From NCBI GenBank assembly GCA_023459915.1, contig JAEWSN010000114.1:1-25210 (forward strand): DNA of 25,210 bases, given 5' to 3'. Position 1 is the stretch's first letter; the number at the start of each line of letters is the position of its first letter. The notes beneath the pieces were generated by a model that saw only the letters and a list, made by a program, of their open reading frames with translations, did not search any database and was not told the DNA's origin. This document shows, piece after piece, positions 24,067-25,210 of this stretch. Both the position numbers and the translations under genes were made by a program. The stretch comes from Bacillota bacterium. GTDB lineage: Bacteria; Bacillota; Clostridia; DSM-8532.

Positions 24067-24127
24067 GCCGATCCTTTCAAATGAACCCGATCGGCCAGGC
24101 TTCGCCGCCATCAGCCAATGGCGGCGA
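24067..24127. promoter_or_regulatory. Two consecutive hairpins between MATE and catalase genes
   Basis: GCCGATC (24067-24073) pairs with GATCGGC (24089-24095), and TCGCCGCCAT (24102-24111) pairs perfectly with ATGGCGGCGA (24118-24127) around a 6-nt loop. No T-run follows either, so simple rho-independent termination is doubtful. They sit 46 bp or more before the catalase start and may be leader structures or an imperfect terminator for the MATE gene. I see no PerR-type box. Confidence 0.45.
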
Positions 24128-24173
24128 GGGAGTCCGCGGTGACCGAAAGCCCCGCGGGAGAAGGAGGTAGGCC

Positions 24174-25210
24174 ATGAGCGATCCCAAAAAGGAAAAACTG
24201 ACCACTGTCACCGGTGCCCCGGTGGACGACAACAACAATGTCATGACAGCCGGCCCGCGCGGTCCCATGCTGCTGCAAGACACATGGTATCTGGAAAAGC
24301 TTGCGCATTTCGACAGGGAAGTCATTCCGGAGCGGCGCATGCACGCAAAGGGCTCTGGCGCGTTTGGCACGTTCACCGTAACGGGCGACATCACGAAGTA
24401 CACCCGGGCGAAGATATTCTCTGAAATCGGCAAGAAAACGGATTGCTTTGTCCGCTTCTCCACTGTGGCCGGAGAGCGTGGCGCGGCCGACGCGGAACGT
24501 GACATCCGCGGGTTTGCCATGAAGTTCTACACCGAGGAGGGCAACTGGGATCTGGTGGGCAACAACACGCCCGTCTTTTTCCTGCGTGATCCCCTGAAAT
24601 TCCCGGATCTCAACCATGTCGTGAAGCGCGACCCCAGGACCAACCTGCGCAACCCCACCAGCAACTGGGATTTCTGGACCTCGCTGCCCGAAGCACTGCA
24701 TCAGGTGACCATCACCATGAGCGATCGCGGCATCCCGTGGTCCTACCGGCACATGAACGGCTACGGCAGCCACACCTACAGCCTCATCAACGCCGCGAAT
24801 GAGCGAATCTGGGTGAAGTTCCACCTCAAGACACAGCAGGGCATCAAGAATCTGACGGATGCCGAGGCCGCAGCCATTGTGGCCAACGATCGGGAAAGCC
24901 ACCAGCGGGATCTTTTTGATGCCATCGAGCAGGGTGATTTCCCGCGATGGACCATGCACATTCAGGTCATGACCGACGAGCAGGCGGCCAATATGCAATA
25001 CAACCCGTTCGACCTCACCAAGGTATGGTCCAAGAAACAGTTCCCGCTCATCGAAGTGGGCGTGCTCGAGCTCAACCGCAATCCCGACAACTATTTCCAG
25101 GACGTGGAGCAGGCCGCGTTCAATCCGGCCAGTATCGTCCCCGGCATTGGGTTTTCGCCGGACAAGATGCTGCAGGGGCGCCTGTTCTCCTATGGCGACG
25201 CACAACGCTA
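24174..25210 (+). CDS. Heme catalase (monofunctional), N-terminal part
   Basis: The first 345 codons of a monofunctional heme catalase are present; the gene runs off the window end. The enzyme breaks hydrogen peroxide down to water and oxygen in the cytoplasm. The catalytic His57 lies in RRMHAKGSGAFGTFTVT and the Asn130 in GNNTPVFFLRDPLKFPD. The proximal heme ligand Tyr340 is in RLFSYGDAQRY at the very edge. VRFSTVAGERGAADAERDIRGFA is the other signature. Length so far matches a clade 3 small-subunit catalase (about 480-500 total). AAGGAGG (24161-24167) is 6 bp before the ATG. It implies aerotolerance or regular peroxide exposure. No frameshift is seen in the visible part. Confidence 0.97.
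   Translation, partial: MSDPKKEKLTTVTGAPVDDNNNVMTAGPRGPMLLQDTWYLEKLAHFDREVIPERRMHAKGSGAFGTFTVTGDITKYTRAKIFSEIGKKTDCFVRFSTVAGERGAADAERDIRGFAMKFYTEEGNWDLVGNNTPVFFLRDPLKFPDLNHVVKRDPRTNLRNPTSNWDFWTSLPEALHQVTITMSDRGIPWSYRHMNGYGSHTYSLINAANERIWVKFHLKTQQGIKNLTDAEAAAIVANDRESHQRDLFDAIEQGDFPRWTMHIQVMTDEQAANMQYNPFDLTKVWSKKQFPLIEVGVLELNRNPDNYFQDVEQAAFNPASIVPGIGFSPDKMLQGRLFSYGDAQR

Noticed and set aside
24111..25205. Leftward open frame (364 codons) opposite the catalase gene
   Set aside because: The catalase sequence on the other strand is unambiguous and fully conserved.

Overview
The window looks like chromosomal DNA of a GC-rich member of the Bacillota, probably a clostridial relative. Evidence for this: a secreted protein ending in three S-layer homology (SLH) repeats of clostridial style, strong AGGAGG-type ribosome binding sites before nearly every gene, and paired 'half' ABC exporters. 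The assignment is an inference from gene content; there is no rRNA or other phylogenetic marker here. I see no tRNA, rRNA, phage gene, transposase or CRISPR-Cas gene.

Layout. 1-900: C-terminal part of an SLH protein, closed by a clear terminator. 1219-3814: an amidase-signature protein whose catalytic lysine position is Asn, then a GAF-GGDEF diguanylate cyclase. 3952-10927: an L-rhamnose module made of a leftward AraC-type regulator, a divergent promoter region, and a five-gene operon. The operon encodes an ASRT-like small protein, rhamnulokinase RhaB, rhamnose isomerase RhaA, a single-domain class II aldolase, and a tandem class II aldolase with a degenerate second domain. 10950-15430 (all leftward): alanine dehydrogenase, a uroporphyrinogen-decarboxylase-like protein, a PocR-domain AraC regulator, and an M29 aminopeptidase. 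15674-20216 (rightward): a nitroreductase, then a promoter and a two-gene heterodimeric ABC exporter. 20305-22340 (leftward): a coiled-coil lipoprotein of unknown function and a CE2-like SGNH esterase. 22620-25210 (rightward): a MATE exporter and a catalase cut by the window end.

How the genes fit together. RhaA and RhaB convert L-rhamnose to L-rhamnulose-1-phosphate. One or both class II aldolases should split this into dihydroxyacetone phosphate and L-lactaldehyde. No rhamnose transporter, mutarotase or lactaldehyde-converting enzyme is visible, so those functions must lie elsewhere. The ASRT-like protein overlaps rhaB by 4 bp and may bind a sugar or partner protein. The AraC protein next door is the obvious candidate regulator.

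The most unusual content is in the non-coding DNA. Three unrelated minisatellite-type tandem arrays (about 13, 14 and 18 bp units) lie within 4 kb around the amidase, GGDEF and rhamnose regulator genes. A dispersed palindromic element built on ACTCCGGCCG occurs in three intergenic regions. A 30-bp sequence that folds into a near-perfect hairpin is present twice, 63 bp apart, between the esterase and MATE genes. None of these is explained by the coding genes, and they are the best candidates for something undescribed.
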